A stretch of DNA of 64,000 nucleotides, taken from assembly GCF_007993735.1 (NCBI RefSeq), contig NZ_CP042453.1, positions 2,542,001 through 2,606,000 on the forward strand, written 5' to 3'. The notes below the pieces were generated by a model. The model was not told the origin of the DNA, ran no database searches, and saw only the letters and a program-made list of their open reading frames with translations. Positions 61,801-64,000 of this stretch are shown piece by piece. The stretch is from Arenimonas daejeonensis (lineage in GTDB: Bacteria > Pseudomonadota > Gammaproteobacteria > Xanthomonadales > Xanthomonadaceae). How positions within the stretch are numbered: the stretch's first letter is position 1; the number at the start of each line of letters is the position of its first letter. Position numbers and translations under genes: made by a program.

Positions 61801-62320
61801 GCTGTACACCGAGCTGCTCGAGCGCGCGGTGAAGTCGATCAGGTCCGGCAAGATCCCCGACCTCGACCCGACCCTGCGCCACGGCGCCGAGGTCGAACTC
61901 AACCTGCCGGCCCTGATCCCCGACGACTACCTGCCCGATGTGCATGCGCGCCTGACGCTGTACAAGCGCATCGCCGGCGCCCGCGACGAGGACCGCCTCA
62001 AGGAACTGCAGGTGGAAATGGTGGACCGCTTCGGTGTGCTGCCCGATCCCGCCAAGCAGCTGTTCGCCGTCGCGGAACTGAAACTGGCCGCAACCCCGCT
62101 CGGCATCCGCAAGCTCGAACTCGGCCCCACCGGCGGCCGCGTGATCTTCCTGCCCCAGCCCACCATCGACCCGATGTCGGTGATCCGCCTGATCCAGGGC
62201 CAGCCCAAGGTCTATGCGATGGAAGGCCCGGACAAACTGCGCCTGCGGATGGAACTGCCTGACGCCAGCTCGCGCCTGCGCACCGCCAAGGGCCTGCTGT
62301 CCCTTCTGGCCAAGGGCTGA
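58869..62320 (+). CDS. mfd: Transcription-repair coupling factor Mfd (frameshift near 60986)
   Basis: 1150 aa after restoring one G, the expected Mfd length. UvrB-homology region near the N-terminus (DWETLPYDLFSPHPDIVSQRVAALYRLP), RNA-polymerase-interaction domain (LGSPIVHEDHGVGRYHGLVVLD), translocase motifs VCGDVGFGKTEVAVRA (Walker A, about residue 635), IVDEEQRFGVRQKE, TATPIPRTLNMAMSGLR, and C-terminal TRCF region. It displaces stalled RNA polymerase and recruits UvrA. The break at 60986 (GGGA read as GGA) separates AEEG/KIDVIVGTHRLL; the essential motifs on both sides are complete. Confidence 0.95.
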
Positions 62321-62383
62321 TCGATCCGCTTGGCCGGGGGCACTGCGCCGGCTACATTGGCCACATCGGCACAGGGGCGGACA

Positions 62384-62659
62384 ATGAACGATGCAGTGGC
62401 AGGCAAGGCACCGGTGATGGCGGGCTGGCTCTCGCTGGGCGCGGCATGGCTGCTGTTCCTGATCCCCTTCCCCGGCTTCGGCATCCTGGGCTGGGTGGTT
62501 AACCTGGTCGCCTTCATCCTGTCCATCATCGTGATGTCGAAAGGTGAAACCGCGCAGGGCATCGGCCAGCTGGTGTGCAGCCTGGTCGTGTCGCCGATCG
62601 TGTATCTGATCGGGCTGGTGTTGTTTGTCGGCCTGCTGGGAACGATGGAGCAGATGTGA
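62384..62659 (+). CDS. Small multi-spanning membrane protein
   Basis: 91 aa with two or three hydrophobic helices (WLSLGAAWLLFLIPFPGFGILGWVVNLVAFILSIIVMS and LVCSLVVSPIVYLIGLVLFVGLL). No known domain. ATG chosen at 62384; a GGGGCGG precedes it. The stop overlaps the start of the histidine phosphatase gene (TGATG), so the two are translated together. Confidence 0.72.
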   Translation: MNDAVAGKAPVMAGWLSLGAAWLLFLIPFPGFGILGWVVNLVAFILSIIVMSKGETAQGIGQLVCSLVVSPIVYLIGLVLFVGLLGTMEQM

Positions 62660-63165
62660 TGCGCGTTTTCTGGATGCTTTTCGCCCTGGCCCTGCCCATG
62701 ACCACCCTCGCCCAGTCCAGCACCGTCGTGATCGTGGTCCGCCACGCCGAGAAGGCCGCCAACGACCCGCGCGACCCGACGCTGAGCGAAGCCGGCCAGG
62801 CCCGCGCGGCGGCACTGGCAAGGGCGCTGGAACACGCCAGCCTCGACGCCGTCTACAGCACGCAGTACCGACGCACGCGTCTGACGGCAGAGCCGGCCGC
62901 GAAGGCGGCGGGACTTGAGGTGAAGGTGCGGCCCATCGACGGAAACAACGCCGCCACCTACGCCGCCGACCTGGCCCGCGACCTGCGCGCCCTGCCCGCC
63001 GGCAGCACCGCGCTCGTGGTCGGCCACAGCAACACCGTGCCCGAACTCGTGCAGGCGATCTCGGGGCTGGCGGCGGAGCCGATGCCGGAGTCGGAATTCG
63101 ACCGCTACACGGTGATCACGCTCGACGCCGACGGCAAGGCCCGCGTCAGCACCAGCCGCTACTGA
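62659..63165 (+). CDS. Exported histidine phosphatase, SixA/PGAM-like
   Basis: 168 aa. A signal peptide (VFWMLFALALPMTTLAQSS) precedes the RHG phosphatase motif VVRHAEKA with the phospho-acceptor His; a second RR and the GHSNTVPELVQAI motif (with the second catalytic His) are present. Probably acts in the periplasm, possibly on phosphate esters; the family also includes cytosolic SixA. Coupled to the preceding membrane protein. Confidence 0.82.
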   Translation: MRVFWMLFALALPMTTLAQSSTVVIVVRHAEKAANDPRDPTLSEAGQARAAALARALEHASLDAVYSTQYRRTRLTAEPAAKAAGLEVKVRPIDGNNAATYAADLARDLRALPAGSTALVVGHSNTVPELVQAISGLAAEPMPESEFDRYTVITLDADGKARVSTSRY

Positions 63166-63249
63166 TCCGCAACGTTGGGTTTCCGGTGCGGACCTTCCCG
63201 GCCCTGGGCCGCGTGGCATGCTATCGGCACCTCGCCCCCGGAGCCCGCC

Positions 63250-64000
63250 ATGACCCTGTCCATCCCGCCGCGCGTACACGACCTGGGCGGCGGTTTCACC
63301 GTCAAGCGCCTGCTGCCGCATGCCAAGGCGCGCCGCGTCGGCCCGTTCGTGTTCTTCGACCACATCGGCCCGGCCGAACTCGGCCCCGACCAGGGGCTCG
63401 ACGTGCGGCCGCATCCGCACATCGGCCTGGCCACCGTCACCTACCTGTGGGAAGGCGCGATCATGCACCGCGACAGTGTCGGCTCGGTGCAGGAGATCAA
63501 CCCGGGGACGTGAACTGGATGACCGCAGGCCGCGGCATCGTGCACTCGAACGCACGCCCGACCGCCTGCGCGGCAAACCACAGCGCATGCACGGCCTGCA
63601 GACCTGGGTGGCGCTGCCGCTGGCGCACGAAGAGCACGCGCCCACGTTCGCGCACCATCCGAAGGCGACACTGCCGGTGATCGAACTGCCCGGCGCCACG
63701 CTCACCATCGTCGCCGGCCATGCCTTCGGCGAACGCGCGCCGGTGGCCGTGCTGATGGACACGCTGTACGTCTCGATCGATCTCGAGCCGGGCTGCGCCC
63801 TGCCCATTCCCGCCGAACACGCCGAACGTGCGCTCTATCCGGTCGCCGGCGAGCTCGAACTCGACGGCGAAGCGCTGCCCCTGGAACACCTCGCGGTACT
63901 CGACCCCGGTACCGAGCCCCTGCTGCGCGCGAAAACGGCGTCGCGGGTGATGCTGCTCGGCGGCGCGCCGCTGGACGGCAACCGGCACGTCTGGTGGAAC
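63250..64000 (+). CDS. Pirin family protein, partial, two frameshifts
   Basis: Runs off the right edge. [69 protein letters not shown] carries the N-terminal cupin metal ligands (HPHIG), and after the breaks near 63506 (G lost) and 63548 (one base lost) [40 protein letters not shown] gives the second metal-site histidine. The C-terminal cupin extends to the window end. Pirins are iron-dependent and often respond to redox stress. A second pirin (YhaK-like) lies at 28635. Confidence 0.85.

Noticed and set aside
60899-62821. 640-codon minus-strand open frame over the 3' part of mfd
   Set aside because: Antisense shadow of mfd with unnatural composition; the + strand carries all helicase motifs.

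Overview
The window looks like a chromosome segment from a high-GC gammaproteobacterium, most likely of the Xanthomonadaceae/Lysobacteraceae (Lysobacter, Luteimonas and Arenimonas relatives). This rests on strong GC bias at third codon positions, the phoB-phoR-ppk1-ppx block, a NAD-type isocitrate dehydrogenase, a large TonB receptor, a MexEF-OprN-like pump and the short G/C palindromes typical of the family. The taxon is an inference from gene content, not a database result. I see no tRNA, rRNA, CRISPR array, transposase or prophage.

Layout. 1-2.8 kb: a partial TetR regulator, a CPBP membrane protease, isocitrate dehydrogenase, and a peroxidase-like/glutaredoxin pair. 3-10.5 kb: a BepA-like periplasmic metalloprotease, then phosphate and polyphosphate control (Pho box, phoB, phoR, ppk1, ppx). 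10.5-11.2 kb: a 690-bp imperfect palindrome without genes. 11.2-18.3 kb: TonB receptor, mannosyltransferase plus PAP2 phosphatase, a second long palindrome, a GNAT and a DUF885 peptidase. 18.4-24.8 kb: rlmJ, a medium-chain reductase, a NYN protein, a MacAB/LolD-type ABC exporter and a Yip1 membrane protein. 25-31.6 kb: polysaccharide deacetylase, SRPBCC/MerR pair, dienelactone hydrolase, DoxX-pirin, OsmC, an aspartyl-protease lipoprotein and a divergent helix-turn-helix regulator with a clear operator. 31.6-35.3 kb: a CecR-YbhGFS-like exporter operon. 35.3-43.3 kb: a LysR regulator divergent from an SDR-like gene and a tripartite RND pump. 43.4-46.1 kb: a two-gene operon of a TIR-transmembrane protein and a TPR/Rossmann (SLOG-like)/class III nucleotidyl cyclase protein, the best candidate for an undescribed signalling or defence system. 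46.2-64 kb: small proteins, a DUF2268 protease, an fdhF-fdhD molybdoenzyme cluster with a divergent GlxA-type regulator, an AidB-like dehydrogenase, a PAS-GGDEF enzyme, a chromate transporter, mfd and a partial pirin.

Reading-frame quality matters here. About 40 single-base (once two-base) frameshifts interrupt otherwise intact, full-length genes, including mfd, isocitrate dehydrogenase and ppk1. About 15 of them fall inside or directly at a CCTGG/CCAGG motif and many others sit in short homopolymers. In every gene, undoing the proposed indel gives a length divisible by three and a family-typical size. I therefore treat them as probable sequence or basecalling errors, possibly caused by Dcm-like methylation, and give each gene as one CDS spanning the break with the break noted.
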